In this document: positions 16,618 to 26,047 of the stretch, piece after piece
How the letters are laid out: every line of letters starts with the position of its first letter
Position numbering within the stretch: the first letter of the stretch is position 1
DNA from: Virgibacillus sp. MSP4-1
GTDB lineage: Bacteria; Bacillota; Bacilli; Bacillales; Alkalibacillaceae
NCBI RefSeq assembly: GCF_010092505.1
Contig: NZ_CP048021.1
Location: 248,001 to 312,000 of the forward strand
DNA length: 64,000 nt
Direction of reading: 5' to 3'
Notes under the pieces: generated by a model
The model's database searches: none
What the model was told of the DNA's origin: nothing
Seen by the model: only the letters and a program-made list of their open reading frames with translations
Made by a program: the position numbers and the translations under genes

Positions 16618-16664
16618 ACATTAAAATTAATACCAGGTCATAATAATAAGTAGTAAAGACTGGA

Positions 16665-16815
16665 TTGACCTAGGAGCCGTAGCTGGACAAAGAAAAGCGC
16701 AGGCGACTGATCAGGTCATGCGGGATAAGCCGAAGACATGGAGAGGCATGGTTTAGGCCGCGGAAGGGCTTTGGCTTATATCCGTTTTGACCTAGGAGCC
16801 GTAGCTGGACAAAGA
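16665..16815. repeat. Dispersed ~122-bp repeat, one full copy plus a leading tail fragment
   Basis: A 24-base tail (TTGACCTAGGAGCCGTAGCT...) ends at 16688, followed by a full unit from 16693. The unit differs from those at 8363 at many positions (for example GGCATGG for GGCGTGG and GCCGCGG for GCCACGG), but the outer stem AGGTCATGCGGGATAAG / CTTATATCCG...TTGACCT is kept. It lies in the leader of fabHA. Confidence 0.85.
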
Positions 16816-16845
16816 AAGTGGAAAACCTTTTAAGGGGATGAATAT

Positions 16846-17772
16846 ATGAATGCAGGATTAATAGGAATCGGTCATTTTGTACCGGAAAAAGTGGTGACGA
16901 ATGAAGACATGGAGAAAATTGTAGATACCAGTGATGAGTGGATCCGTACTCGTACAGGTATCGAGGAAAGACGTATAGCAGATGATGATATGGATACATC
17001 TGATATGGCCTATCGTGCAGCAGAAAATGCGCTTAACGATGCAGGAATTAGCGGAGAAGAACTTGATTTGATTCTGGTTGCAACCGTAACGCCAGATCAG
17101 CCTTTTCCATCGGTTGCGTGCCGCTTACAAGAGCGGTTTGGGGCCAAGAAGGCAGCAGCTATGGATATTAGTGCAGCCTGTTCAGGATTTATGTATGGAT
17201 TAGCCACAGCCCAGCAGTTTATTAATTCAGGTGTATATCAGAATGTACTTGTGATTGGTGTGGAGAAACTTTCGAAAATCACGAATTGGGAGGACCGCAA
17301 TACATGCGTATTGTTTGGTGATGGAGCAGGTGCAGCGGTTGTCGGCCCTGTAGAAGATGGTAAAGGAATTCTATCGTTTGAATTAGGATCTGATGGAAGT
17401 GGAGGAGATCACCTGTATCAGGACGAATATATTGTTATGAATGGCCGGGAAGTTTTCAAATTTGCCGTTCGTCAAATGGGTGAATCTGCCGTCAATGTTG
17501 TAGAAAAAATCGGTTTAAAGAAAGAGGATGTAGACTACCTAATCCCGCACCAGGCAAACATCCGAATCATGGAAACCGCCAGAGAAAGATTAGGCATTGA
17601 GAAGGAAAAAATGTCCAAATCTGTTCATAAATATGGAAATACCTCAGCAGCTTCCATACCAATTGCTTTGTCAGAAGATGTGAAGAACGGTAAAATAAAA
17701 GAAGATGACCTCGTCGTCCTCGTAGGATTCGGCGGAGGTTTAACCTGGGGAGCCGTAGCCTTAAGGTGGTAG
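16846..17772 (+). CDS. fabHA: 3-oxoacyl-ACP synthase III (FabH-type)
   Basis: This 308-residue enzyme condenses acyl-CoA primers (branched chain in Bacillus) with malonyl-ACP to begin fatty acid synthesis. The Cys-His-Asn triad is visible: Cys in AACSGFMYG (~111), His in [10 protein letters not shown] (~239) and Asn in [10 protein letters not shown] (~266). The N-terminus [13 protein letters not shown] is typical of KAS III. AAGGGG lies eight bases upstream of ATG. In B. subtilis fabHA-fabF form an operon under FapR control; I did not find a clear FapR operator here, and repeats occupy the leader. Confidence 0.95.
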   Translation: MNAGLIGIGHFVPEKVVTNEDMEKIVDTSDEWIRTRTGIEERRIADDDMDTSDMAYRAAENALNDAGISGEELDLILVATVTPDQPFPSVACRLQERFGAKKAAAMDISAACSGFMYGLATAQQFINSGVYQNVLVIGVEKLSKITNWEDRNTCVLFGDGAGAAVVGPVEDGKGILSFELGSDGSGGDHLYQDEYIVMNGREVFKFAVRQMGESAVNVVEKIGLKKEDVDYLIPHQANIRIMETARERLGIEKEKMSKSVHKYGNTSAASIPIALSEDVKNGKIKEDDLVVLVGFGGGLTWGAVALRW

Positions 17773-17776
17773 GTAT

Positions 17777-18030
17777 AAAAGCGGAGGCGACCGTTTAGGT
17801 CATGCGGGATAAGACGAAGACATGGAGTGGCATGTTTTTCGCCACGGAATGGCTTTGGCTTATATCCGCCTTGACCTGGGAGCCGCAGCTGGATAAAAGA
17901 AAAGCGGAGGCGACCGTTTAGGTCATGCGGGATAAGACGAAGACATGGAGTGGCATGTTTTTCGCCACGGAATGGCTTTGGCTTATATCCGCCTTGACCT
18001 GGGAGCCGCAGCTGGACAAAGAAAAGCGGG
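17777..18030. repeat. Dispersed ~122-bp repeat, two full copies plus a start fragment, between fabHA and fabF
   Basis: Units begin AAAAGCGGAGGCGACCG at 17777 and 17900 (period 123), and a third nine-base start (AAAAGCGGG) is at 18022. The two copies are nearly identical to each other, which indicates recent tandem duplication. They fill almost the whole fabHA-fabF gap. Confidence 0.9.
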
Positions 18031-18067
18031 TAACCGTTAAAGTGAAAAAAGGAGGAAGGTGAAGTCC

Positions 18068-19309
18068 ATGGATAATCGTCGCGTAGTGGTTACGGGAATG
18101 GGAGCAGTTACTCCCGTTGGAAATGATGTAGAAACAATGTGGGATCAGATTCAGAAGGGTCAATCTGGTATTGATGGCGTAACCCGGGTGAATCCAGATG
18201 ATTTTCCTGCTAAAATTGCAGGTGAAGTGAAAGGTTTTGACCCTGCAGAGTATATGGATAAGAAGGATGCCAAAAGAATGGACCTTTTCACTCAATTTGC
18301 TGTTGCATCATCCATGATGGCTGTAAAGGATGCGAATCTGGATATTAATGATGAAATCGCAGACCGTACAGGGGTGTGGATTGGTTCAGGAATTGGCGGA
18401 ATGGCTACATATGAGGAACAATTCCGTAAATTTATAAATCGGGGATACAAAAGAGTCAGTCCGTTTTTTGTACCCATGATGATTCCGGATATGGCTGCCG
18501 GACAGGTATCGATTTTACTTGGCGCCAAAGGGATAAATTCCTGTACAGTAACCGCCTGTGCATCAGGGGCGAACTCCATTGGGGATGCGTATAAAGTTAT
18601 CCAGCGGGGAGATGCGGATTACATGATCACAGGTGGTGCAGAGGCCCCAATTACGAATATGGCATTTGCAGGCTTTTCAAGTGCCAAAGCATTAAGTACG
18701 ACTGAAGATCCAAAGACAGCGAGCCGCCCCTTTGATTTAAACCGTAATGGATTTGTAATGGGAGAAGGTGCCGGAATTCTCGTACTTGAAACTCTGGAAT
18801 CTGCTAAAAAACGTGGAGCAAAAATTTACGCGGAGATTACTGGGTATGGGTCAACAGGGGATGCCTATCATATCACAGCACCAGCCCCTGAAGGTGAAGG
18901 AGCAGCAAGAGCTATGCAACAGGCAGTGGAGAATGCTGACCTTAATAAAACAGATATCCAATATATTAACGCGCACGGAACGAGTACAGAATTAAATGAT
19001 AAGTTTGAAACCCAGGCAGTTAAAACGGTTTTCGGTGATCATGCCTACGATTTATCTGTCAGTTCCACAAAGTCCATGACAGGTCATTTATTAGGTTCAG
19101 CGGGTGCAGTAGAATCCATCATTTCGATAAAGGCCTTAACAGATGGTGTACTTCCGCCAACGATTAACTACGAAACAGAAGATCCTGACTGTGATCTGCA
19201 TTATGTACCGAACGAAGCGATTAAAAAAGATGTTGATGTCGTGATGACGAACTCGTTAGGCTTTGGTGGGCATAATGTATCTTTAATCTTTAAAAAATAC
19301 AGTGAATAA
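18068..19309 (+). CDS. fabF: 3-oxoacyl-ACP synthase II
   Basis: FabF extends acyl-ACP by condensation with malonyl-ACP. The 413-residue form starting at the ATG 18068 ([20 protein letters not shown]) matches Bacillus FabF; a GTG three codons upstream is less likely on spacing. The KAS II triad is intact: Cys in [11 protein letters not shown] (~164), His in [11 protein letters not shown] (~304) and His in [11 protein letters not shown] (~341). It is separated from fabHA by ~295 bases of repeats and ends at a double hairpin. Confidence 0.95.
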   Translation: MDNRRVVVTGMGAVTPVGNDVETMWDQIQKGQSGIDGVTRVNPDDFPAKIAGEVKGFDPAEYMDKKDAKRMDLFTQFAVASSMMAVKDANLDINDEIADRTGVWIGSGIGGMATYEEQFRKFINRGYKRVSPFFVPMMIPDMAAGQVSILLGAKGINSCTVTACASGANSIGDAYKVIQRGDADYMITGGAEAPITNMAFAGFSSAKALSTTEDPKTASRPFDLNRNGFVMGEGAGILVLETLESAKKRGAKIYAEITGYGSTGDAYHITAPAPEGEGAARAMQQAVENADLNKTDIQYINAHGTSTELNDKFETQAVKTVFGDHAYDLSVSSTKSMTGHLLGSAGAVESIISIKALTDGVLPPTINYETEDPDCDLHYVPNEAIKKDVDVVMTNSLGFGGHNVSLIFKKYSE

Positions 19310-19315
19310 TAGGAA

Positions 19316-19373
19316 CCCCCTGGTTAGCAGGACAATCAGGGGGTAAAAAAATCGGCCCGGGGCCGATTTTTTT
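19316..19373. terminator. Double hairpin terminator between fabF and the LCP gene
   Basis: The first hairpin pairs CCCCCTG with CAGGGGG (19316-19343). The second is a near-perfect ATCGGCCC / GGGCCGAT stem flanked by A7 and T7, so it can work in both directions. Confidence 0.85.
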
Positions 19374-20340
19374 ATGTGTCCGTATTTTCATTTAAAAATT
19401 CCTGCATGATTCCTCTCATTTCTTCTTCATTAAACTCTAAAACATCTCCTACACCTTCATGATGGGCATCCCATGCCTTGTCACGAACGGGGATTCGCAG
19501 GGTCTCAATCTCATCAACAGGATTCAGGAGGAAATCTTTTCCTAATGAGATGATCTTCCCGGTATCCATATTCGTTTTAATATAAGGCTGCAATGTTCCG
19601 ACTAAGCGTGGCAATTTTAATACACCCGAAAACGAAATGACTTTATCCTTTAATTTCCTCATAACCTTCTGCTGTCTTTCCACACGTTCAAAGTCACTAT
19701 CACTATAGCGGTATCTTGCATATCCAAGTAATTCCTTACCATTCAGGGTTTGCCGGCCTGGCTCCAGAGTAACCCCGATATGGCGGGACATATGTTTTTC
19801 AACATTGATTTCTACTCCATCAGGGGCGATGGTATTTACTATTTTTACAAACCCCTGAAAGTCGACAATTGCATAATACTCTAGATCTATGCCGAAATTT
19901 CTTTTAATTGTTTTGCGTAATAGTTCAGGTCCGCCAAAGCCAAATGCTGCATTAATCTTTTTGTACCCATATCCTGGTATGTCGACATAACTATCGCGCA
20001 TAATGGATACTAATTTGGCTGTTCCTTTTTCAGGGTCATATTGCCCAATCATGATGGTATCGGATCTTGCATTTTCTTCCCCTCTGGAGTCACTGCCTAA
20101 TAGCAGAACATTGGTTTTTTTGAGACCATCATCGACTCCTTTAAATTCTTCTTCGTACTGCTTGCTTTTATCACTTTGTTCATCATTTCCGACGTCTTCC
20201 ATTGCTGCATTTTTGCCAGCTATATATTCATAAGTTACATACGTTGCCATGCTTAAAAAAATCAATAGAACCGAAAACAGAATCCATTTATTCCGTTTTT
20301 TTCTTCTTAACTTTCTTCTCGTTATACGATTATCATCCAT
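19372..20340 (-). CDS. LytR-CpsA-Psr (LCP) family protein
   Basis: LCP proteins transfer glycopolymers such as wall teichoic acid from the undecaprenyl carrier to peptidoglycan. This ~322-residue member has a basic N-terminus (TRRKLRRKKRNK), one signal-anchor helix (~20-40) and an extracellular LCP domain with NVLLLGSDSRG, SDTIMIGQYDP, VSIMRDSYVDIPGYG, KINAAFGFGGP and GYARYRYSDSDFERVERQQ; the arginines and aspartates in these segments are those that bind the lipid pyrophosphate. The frame extends to 20394, but GGTGAG precedes the ATG pair at 20343/20340. B. subtilis does not have an LCP gene at this spot. Confidence 0.9.
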   Translation of the reverse strand: MDDNRITRRKLRRKKRNKWILFSVLLIFLSMATYVTYEYIAGKNAAMEDVGNDEQSDKSKQYEEEFKGVDDGLKKTNVLLLGSDSRGEENARSDTIMIGQYDPEKGTAKLVSIMRDSYVDIPGYGYKKINAAFGFGGPELLRKTIKRNFGIDLEYYAIVDFQGFVKIVNTIAPDGVEINVEKHMSRHIGVTLEPGRQTLNGKELLGYARYRYSDSDFERVERQQKVMRKLKDKVISFSGVLKLPRLVGTLQPYIKTNMDTGKIISLGKDFLLNPVDEIETLRIPVRDKAWDAHHEGVGDVLEFNEEEMRGIMQEFLNENTDT

Positions 20341-20520
20341 CATTATCTCACCTTTAAAATAGCCTTCATTAACTCGAAAATAAAAGACGTACAAACTGCT
20401 AATTATTAATGTACCTTTTATCCATTCAATAGTAAAGGGAATTTCTTATATTTTCCCAGTTATAGTTTATATATTTGAACATATATATAGAATAGATGGA
20501 CATGCCTGGGGGAAGAAAAA

Positions 20521-20724
20521 ATGATGTGGATTTTCTGGTTCTTTGTTGGGTTTGGATTGACTGTAGCCGGCGGAGTATCGCTGATTATTTATTTAAATAT
20601 CATTCCAGTCGGATTAGGATTTGTCGATTACCTTATATTTATAAAGGACAAGCCCGAAAGTTATTTGCTTCTCGTCGGGGTTCTGATTATAACGTGCAGT
20701 TGTTTTTTTTATCCATCCGACTGA
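20521..20724 (+). CDS. Small two-helix membrane protein
   Basis: This 67-residue protein has two hydrophobic segments (~3-27 and ~48-62) joined by a short polar loop (FIKDKPESY). GGGGGA precedes ATG by about seven bases, stronger than for the overlapping frame from 20496. It lies just upstream of yjbA in the same direction and is probably co-transcribed. Function unknown. Confidence 0.65.
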   Translation: MMWIFWFFVGFGLTVAGGVSLIIYLNIIPVGLGFVDYLIFIKDKPESYLLLVGVLIITCSCFFYPSD

Positions 20725-20812
20725 GGTAAAGATTGGCTCATATAGAATAAAAATGCCAAACATGGCCATAATGAACAATAGAAAGGATGAAATAGTAAAG
20801 CGAGGGTCTTGG

Positions 20813-21580
20813 ATGATGTATTTACATGATGTGTGGGTAAACTGGTTTGAAGGGGAAGAAAACGGCTATAATGTATGCCATTTTCACGAATGGAGAAAAG
20901 AAGACGGTATTGAGCTTTTAGACCAGGTTCCATTAGTTTATGTAACAGAAACATTATACGATTACATTGAAAACGACCTGCAGGATTTGCCAAAAGAATT
21001 GTTGGACTTAGTTCATCAACGGGCCTATCTGCGTAAAAACCAGGAACGTATCCCGCTTGAATATGCCTTTGTTGCCACAGATGGGAAATCAATTGTTACG
21101 ATTGATACGATGGGGTATTCATTGCCGATACGCAAAAGCCGCCTTATTCCAAGGCAGGAACGACTAGTATACGATATGATTGAAAAGTTAGAACCGGCAT
21201 CCTATTCCTTTTCACCCGAACAATACGTCAAAGAATATCATACGCTTTCTCTTCCGCCACATGAGATGATTGGGTTAACAAGGAAGGAAAGACAATTAAA
21301 ACAACTACTTATGATGATGCTGGACCAAATGAGACAGACCTCCCATGTGTCCGAGTTACGTTATTGGCTGACAGAATGGGCTCCGGGAAATTATAGAAGA
21401 ATTCAGCAAATGGATTTTGAAGAAGCATGGCAGGAGCTGTACGAGGGATTAAGGCAAGGCTGGACGAAAACACACGAAGAAATCTGCCGTAAAATGACTA
21501 AGGGACAGCCTTTTTTCGAAAAACTTTGGGAGCTTGAAACAGGAACAATGAATTCGTCGTCGAATCAAGCCTATTATTGA
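20813..21580 (+). CDS. yjbA: YjbA-like protein (DUF3603)
   Basis: This ~255-residue soluble protein starts [20 protein letters not shown] and matches my memory of the B. subtilis YjbA N-terminus, including position directly before trpS. The open frame begins at 20753, but GAGGG six bases before the ATG at 20813, together with family length, marks the start. No catalytic motif is recognised; the family is conserved in Bacillaceae but of unknown function. Confidence 0.82.
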   Translation: MMYLHDVWVNWFEGEENGYNVCHFHEWRKEDGIELLDQVPLVYVTETLYDYIENDLQDLPKELLDLVHQRAYLRKNQERIPLEYAFVATDGKSIVTIDTMGYSLPIRKSRLIPRQERLVYDMIEKLEPASYSFSPEQYVKEYHTLSLPPHEMIGLTRKERQLKQLLMMMLDQMRQTSHVSELRYWLTEWAPGNYRRIQQMDFEEAWQELYEGLRQGWTKTHEEICRKMTKGQPFFEKLWELETGTMNSSSNQAYY

Positions 21581-21603
21581 CCGATCGCCAAAATAAACAG
21601 ATA

Positions 21604-21634
21604 AAGACCGGCTTACGTAAGCCGGTCTTTTTTT
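21604..21634. terminator. Terminator between convergent yjbA and trpS
   Basis: A 12-bp stem (AAGACCGGCTTA / TAAGCCGGTCTT) has a two-base loop and a T tract on the plus strand. Confidence 0.85.
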
Positions 21635-21648
21635 AGCTTAAAATACAT

Positions 21649-22644
<996 letters not shown>

Positions 22645-22682
22645 TTATCACCTCAATAGTTTGTTCATTCTCAAAATTTTCT

Positions 22683-22897
22683 CATTAAAAAAGCGATTCA
22701 CCACATCCCAAAATAAGGGACGGATGAACCGCGGTACCACCCTTGTTATCTTAACATGCTAAGATCGCTTCATTCGGTAATCAGCTCCAAAGTCCAATTC
22801 CAATTCGCCTTGATGCTTGTTCACACCAGCCACAAGCTCTCTGAAAATCAGCGGGCTATTGTACTGCGCCTTCTTCACAGCTAATGATATTTAGTTG
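22683..22897 (-). ncRNA. T-box riboswitch of trpS
   Basis: On the minus strand the leader shows the stem I signature (AGAGAGCTTGTGGCTGGTG, then GAACAAGC), a TGG triplet in GAATTGGA suited to a tryptophan specifier, and the hallmark T-box sequence AAGGGTGGTACCGCG at about 22730-22745. The terminator pairs GCGGTTCATCCGTCCC with GGGATGTGGTGAATCGC and is followed by TTTTTT; the antiterminator uses the T-box sequence. Uncharged tRNA-Trp would stabilise readthrough. Confidence 0.93.
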
Positions 22898-22903
22898 TTT
22901 CTT

Positions 22904-22932
22904 ATTATATAAAGTCTTGAGGAGGAATGCAA
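22904..22932 (-). promoter_or_regulatory. Promoter of the trpS T-box transcript
   Basis: On the minus strand TTGCAT and a perfect TATAAT are separated by 17 bases. Transcription should start near 22897. Confidence 0.75.
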
Positions 22933-22989
22933 GGTGGAAGTTAGGGTGATGGTGTGATTTGGGGGGAAGTGATTGGGAAAAGGTGAGAT

Positions 22990-23676
22990 CATAATCGATT
23001 TGGATGAGACAATGCGAGTGAAAGAGCCGAGAACAAGTGTATCACGGCAGATTCAAGGTGAGGGACGGGTGAAAAAGCCGAGAACGAGTATATCACGGCA
23101 GATTCAAGGTGATGGAACGGGTGAAAGAGCCGAGAACGAGTGAGTCACGGCAGATTCAGGGTAAGGGGATGAGTGAAAGAGCCGAGAGCGAGTGTATCAC
23201 GGCAGATTCAAGGTGAGGGACGGGTGAAAAAGCCGAGAACGAGTATATCACGGCAGATTCAAGGTGATGGAACGGGTGAAAGAGCAGAGAACGAGTGAGT
23301 CACGGCAGATTCAGGGTAAGGGGATGAGTGAAAGAGCCGAGAGCGAGTGCATCACGGCAGATTCAAGGTGAGGGAATGAGTGAAAAAACCGAGAACAAGT
23401 GTATCACGGCAGATTCAAGGTGAGGGAATGAGTGAAAAAACCGAGAGCGAGTGTATCACGGCAGATTCAAGGTGATGGAAGTGGTGAAAGAGCCGAGAGC
23501 GAGTGAGTCACGGCAGATTCAGGGGAGGGAACGAGTGAAAGAACCGAGAGCGAGTGTATCACGGCAGATTCAAGGTGAGGGACGGGTGAAAGAGCCGAGA
23601 ACGAGTGAGTCACGGCAGATTCAGGGTAAGGGGATGAGTGAAAGAGCCGAGAGCGAGTGCATCACGGCAGATTCAG
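22990..23676. repeat. Tandem array of ~52-bp repeats, thirteen copies, with higher-order trimer periodicity
   Basis: The 14-mer TCACGGCAGATTCA occurs thirteen times, at about 23042, 23092, 23144, 23197, 23248, 23300, 23352, 23404, 23456, 23508, 23559, 23609 and 23662, a mean period near 51.7. Each unit also carries GTGAAAGAGCCGAGAACGAG or a close variant. The three-unit block starting near 23061 recurs almost unchanged from about 23217 (shift ~156), and two of its units recur from ~23581. There are no unique spacers, so this is not a CRISPR array. The open frames across it are by-products of the repeat. Confidence 0.93.
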
Positions 23677-23700
23677 CCTGGATTCCAATCAAATGTGCAC

Positions 23701-23728
23701 AAAAAAGTCCTTCAATTATTTGAAGGAC
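23701..23728 (-). terminator. Terminator of the NERD-domain gene
   Basis: The stem GTCCTTCAA / TTGAAGGAC has a T6 tract on the minus strand, 15 bases beyond the stop. Confidence 0.8.
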
Positions 23729-23743
23729 CGTCATTACTCATTT

Positions 23744-24661
23744 TTATTTAAAATAAGACCATCGATGTTCACCGATTTTCTTATAGTTACTTATCAGAAT
23801 TTCCCTTATTCCTCTCTTTGACTTTATGATCTTACACCAATCATAAATAATATTTGTGGTAACTTTTTGGTTTGGAAAAAGAATTTTGAACTCCTCAACA
23901 TTCCGGACAACTGCACTTGCAACAGATTCTTTATATCCGCAGTTTTCACAAATACATGACCTTTTGCCAGGGGTAACAGAGAATGATTGACAATTTGAAC
24001 ACGTAATACCCTTTGTCAATTCATCATAATTGTACGTTGGCAACCTTTCGAATACTGGATCAGTTATATGCATGGATAGTAATTGTTCGGCCAGCTTTTT
24101 ATGCCTATTGTTTAATTTAGAGGGTTGTGTTCTTAAACTTAAGTCATTTAAATGTTTATTAACCTGATTTTGAAAAATTATTGGTTTATCCATCGGAGCC
24201 TGATATAAGGTGAAGTTTGAATTGATAAAGACAACAGATGAATCAATTTGGGGTTTGAAGCCAAGAGTGAGGAACAATTGACGGAGCAGAGATTCACTTC
24301 TGCTCAATTGGTGGAGCGGGTTGGTAATCTCAAATTGGGGTTTCTTGAATAGCCTGTCAGATTCATAATAATAATCACCCTCATGGTTTTTCACTTCATA
24401 AAAATAGATTTTCTCCGGAATTATGATGAGAGAATCAATTTGAAAGGTAGCATTGTTTATTTCAAGAAGAAGATCATTTAAAATCAGGCATTCACATTGC
24501 AGTCTTTCGGTATAGGAATCAAATATCACCTCTCCTTCATAACCTTTTTTTAAATTAGAGTAATGCTGCTTGTCTTTTCGGGCTAATTGTTTGCGCTTAT
24601 TCAGGTATTCCAAAATCATTAATTCTTTCGATTTGGTGCGCGATTTGCAGATCTTATTCAT
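23744..24661 (-). CDS. NERD-domain protein with C-terminal zinc ribbon
   Basis: This ~305-residue protein has a nuclease-related (NERD) domain at ~42-130: GYEGEVIFDSY, ATFQIDSLIIIPEKIYFYEV and KNHEGDYYYESD show the E...D...ExK pattern of restriction-endonuclease-like folds. A zinc ribbon follows with CSNCQSFSV and CICENCGYKE (~220-240). The ATG at 24661 is chosen over a GTG three codons upstream. NERD proteins occur on plasmids and chromosomes with unclear DNA-processing roles. It stands alone in an accessory-looking pocket between trpS and opp, beside the tandem repeats. Confidence 0.85.
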   Translation of the reverse strand: MNKICKSRTKSKELMILEYLNKRKQLARKDKQHYSNLKKGYEGEVIFDSYTERLQCECLILNDLLLEINNATFQIDSLIIIPEKIYFYEVKNHEGDYYYESDRLFKKPQFEITNPLHQLSRSESLLRQLFLTLGFKPQIDSSVVFINSNFTLYQAPMDKPIIFQNQVNKHLNDLSLRTQPSKLNNRHKKLAEQLLSMHITDPVFERLPTYNYDELTKGITCSNCQSFSVTPGKRSCICENCGYKESVASAVVRNVEEFKILFPNQKVTTNIIYDWCKIIKSKRGIREILISNYKKIGEHRWSYFK

Positions 24662-24825
24662 AGTGTCCACATCCTTATAAATTTTTTATATTTGTGAGAA
24701 CATTGATGATATGGTTATCTGCATCATTTTGAATATGAGAAAGGGAGTTTTTAGATTTACAGTAAGGTAGAACAGTAATGTACAATGAAAATCAAGTGGA
24801 TTGGAGAATGAGGAGGATATAAAAA

Positions 24826-25197
24826 ATGAGCAGGAAAAAAATCGAACAACAAGTAAGGAGACATGCAGGAGAGTTAATACAGGAAAAAGGGTATGCTTCT
24901 CCAGTTGATCTTCTGGTCAAGATGGAAAGACTGAATCTGAAGCAAGTGAAGGACTGGCGTTTAAAGAAAATTCCTTATCTGGAAAAGGTTATGAATGGAA
25001 ACCTTGGTAAGTTAAACCATACACTTCATACCTTAAAGAAGTTTGCAAAAGAACACGATTTAAAGCCATCTGTTACTGTTTATCATTCATGGGGAAAAGG
25101 GCCGACGCAGAACCTCCGTTTTTCTAAATCCGGGGATCGTTATATGGAAGAGCTATATTCAAACCATTATATACATAAGACCCGCAAAAAAGAGTAA
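24826..25197 (+). CDS. Small basic protein, unknown function
   Basis: This 123-residue protein is lysine-rich and largely helical, with no membrane segment. GAGGAGG lies upstream of ATG. Segments such as GYASPVDLLVKMERL and GKLNHTLHTLKKFAKEHDLKP give no family that I can name. A DNA- or RNA-binding role would fit the charge but is unproved. It is divergent from the NERD gene. Confidence 0.65.
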   Translation: MSRKKIEQQVRRHAGELIQEKGYASPVDLLVKMERLNLKQVKDWRLKKIPYLEKVMNGNLGKLNHTLHTLKKFAKEHDLKPSVTVYHSWGKGPTQNLRFSKSGDRYMEELYSNHYIHKTRKKE

Positions 25198-25275
25198 ACG
25201 CTGCATTAATCAAAATGTATTTAACGTTATCAATCAGCATTTGCAACGTCTGTACATAGTTTTGAAATACAACGG

Positions 25276-25644
25276 TTACATATAATAGATGAAAATCAAC
25301 AGAATCATTAAAATGAATAAACTGAGAGCCTGAAAGGAAAGGGCCTTTAAAAATCGAATACTAATCTTTTCAGATGGAAGAGGTCGTTCCTTCCATTCCT
25401 CCATATAATCCTTCTTTGACATTTCAGCCCAGAACCTCCGAAACCCGAACGTTATTCCGTCGAAAAAACGTTCCCTGGTTATGTAGAGAATAAGAGATAG
25501 CATGATATAAGGAAAACTGACATAAAACAGGCTGTTAATTAAATATTTCAGGGAATGCCCCTGAGGAACATTGTAGAAATAGACAAAAACAGTAATAAGG
25601 ATATTGATGAATAGGAAGAACCATTTATTTTTTATTATGTACAT
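25276..25644 (-). CDS. Membrane protein, DUF3899-like
   Basis: This 122-residue protein has membrane segments at ~8-24, ~36-56 and ~98-121, with a polar loop that includes FFDGITFGFRRFWAEMSKK. That loop motif recalls the DUF3899 family of Bacillaceae (from memory). AAGGTG lies seven bases before ATG. It sits upstream of and divergent from oppA. No function is known. Confidence 0.65.
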   Translation of the reverse strand: MYIIKNKWFFLFINILITVFVYFYNVPQGHSLKYLINSLFYVSFPYIMLSLILYITRERFFDGITFGFRRFWAEMSKKDYMEEWKERPLPSEKISIRFLKALSFQALSLFILMILLIFIYYM

Positions 25645-26047
25645 AATCGAACACCTTTTTTAATTTTAAAACTGCTTATTATTATACCATGCTCTGAACC
25701 TGAATAAACAATAAAAGTATATCGGCCATAATTAACGAAATATTCCGCCTTTACTAACAACTGAATAAATATTGTATAAAAATAAAAATCTCGTTCATAT
25801 ATAAAGCATTCCTAAATTTTTATTCATTTGACAAAATTTTCAGCAATATTAAAAGTTAGTTTGCTGTAATAATAATAGGCAAATAGTCCTATTTTTTGTT
25901 ATCCAAAAGTAATAATATCAACAAATTTATAATTTTATATAAAAAAGTTGATGCAAAATGTTTAGAAAACTTGTATAATTCTAAGCGTAGATCATTCATC
26001 TACAAAAAATTTAGAAAATTAAATCTTAAGGGGAGGTCATTTAAACC
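25645..26047. other. AT-rich intergenic region carrying the oppA promoter
   Basis: These ~400 bases are very AT-rich with many A and T tracts and no convincing ORF. Near the oppA end are the -10 box and a small inverted repeat described separately. The rest could hold operators for nutrient regulators such as CodY, which acts on opp in B. subtilis, but no site is close enough to consensus to call. Confidence 0.6.
25974..26003 (+). promoter_or_regulatory. oppA -10 box and 5'-UTR inverted repeat
   Basis: A perfect TATAAT is at 25974-25979; a good -35 at 17 bases is not obvious. Downstream, GTAGAT and ATCTAC (about 25987-26003) form a six-bp inverted repeat in the presumed leader. Confidence 0.5.

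Noticed and set aside
20496-20729. 77-residue ORF overlapping the small membrane protein gene at 20521
   Set aside because: The frame at 20521 has a strong ribosome-binding site and two clear membrane helices; the other frame has neither.
22990-23676. Possible CRISPR array
   Set aside because: The whole ~52-bp unit repeats with variants and there are no unique spacers, no leader and no cas genes.
23451-23723. 90-residue ORF across the tandem repeats (repeated EPRASxSRQIQG)
   Set aside because: The reading frame is a by-product of the repeat period; it has no ribosome-binding site and ends in unique non-coding sequence.
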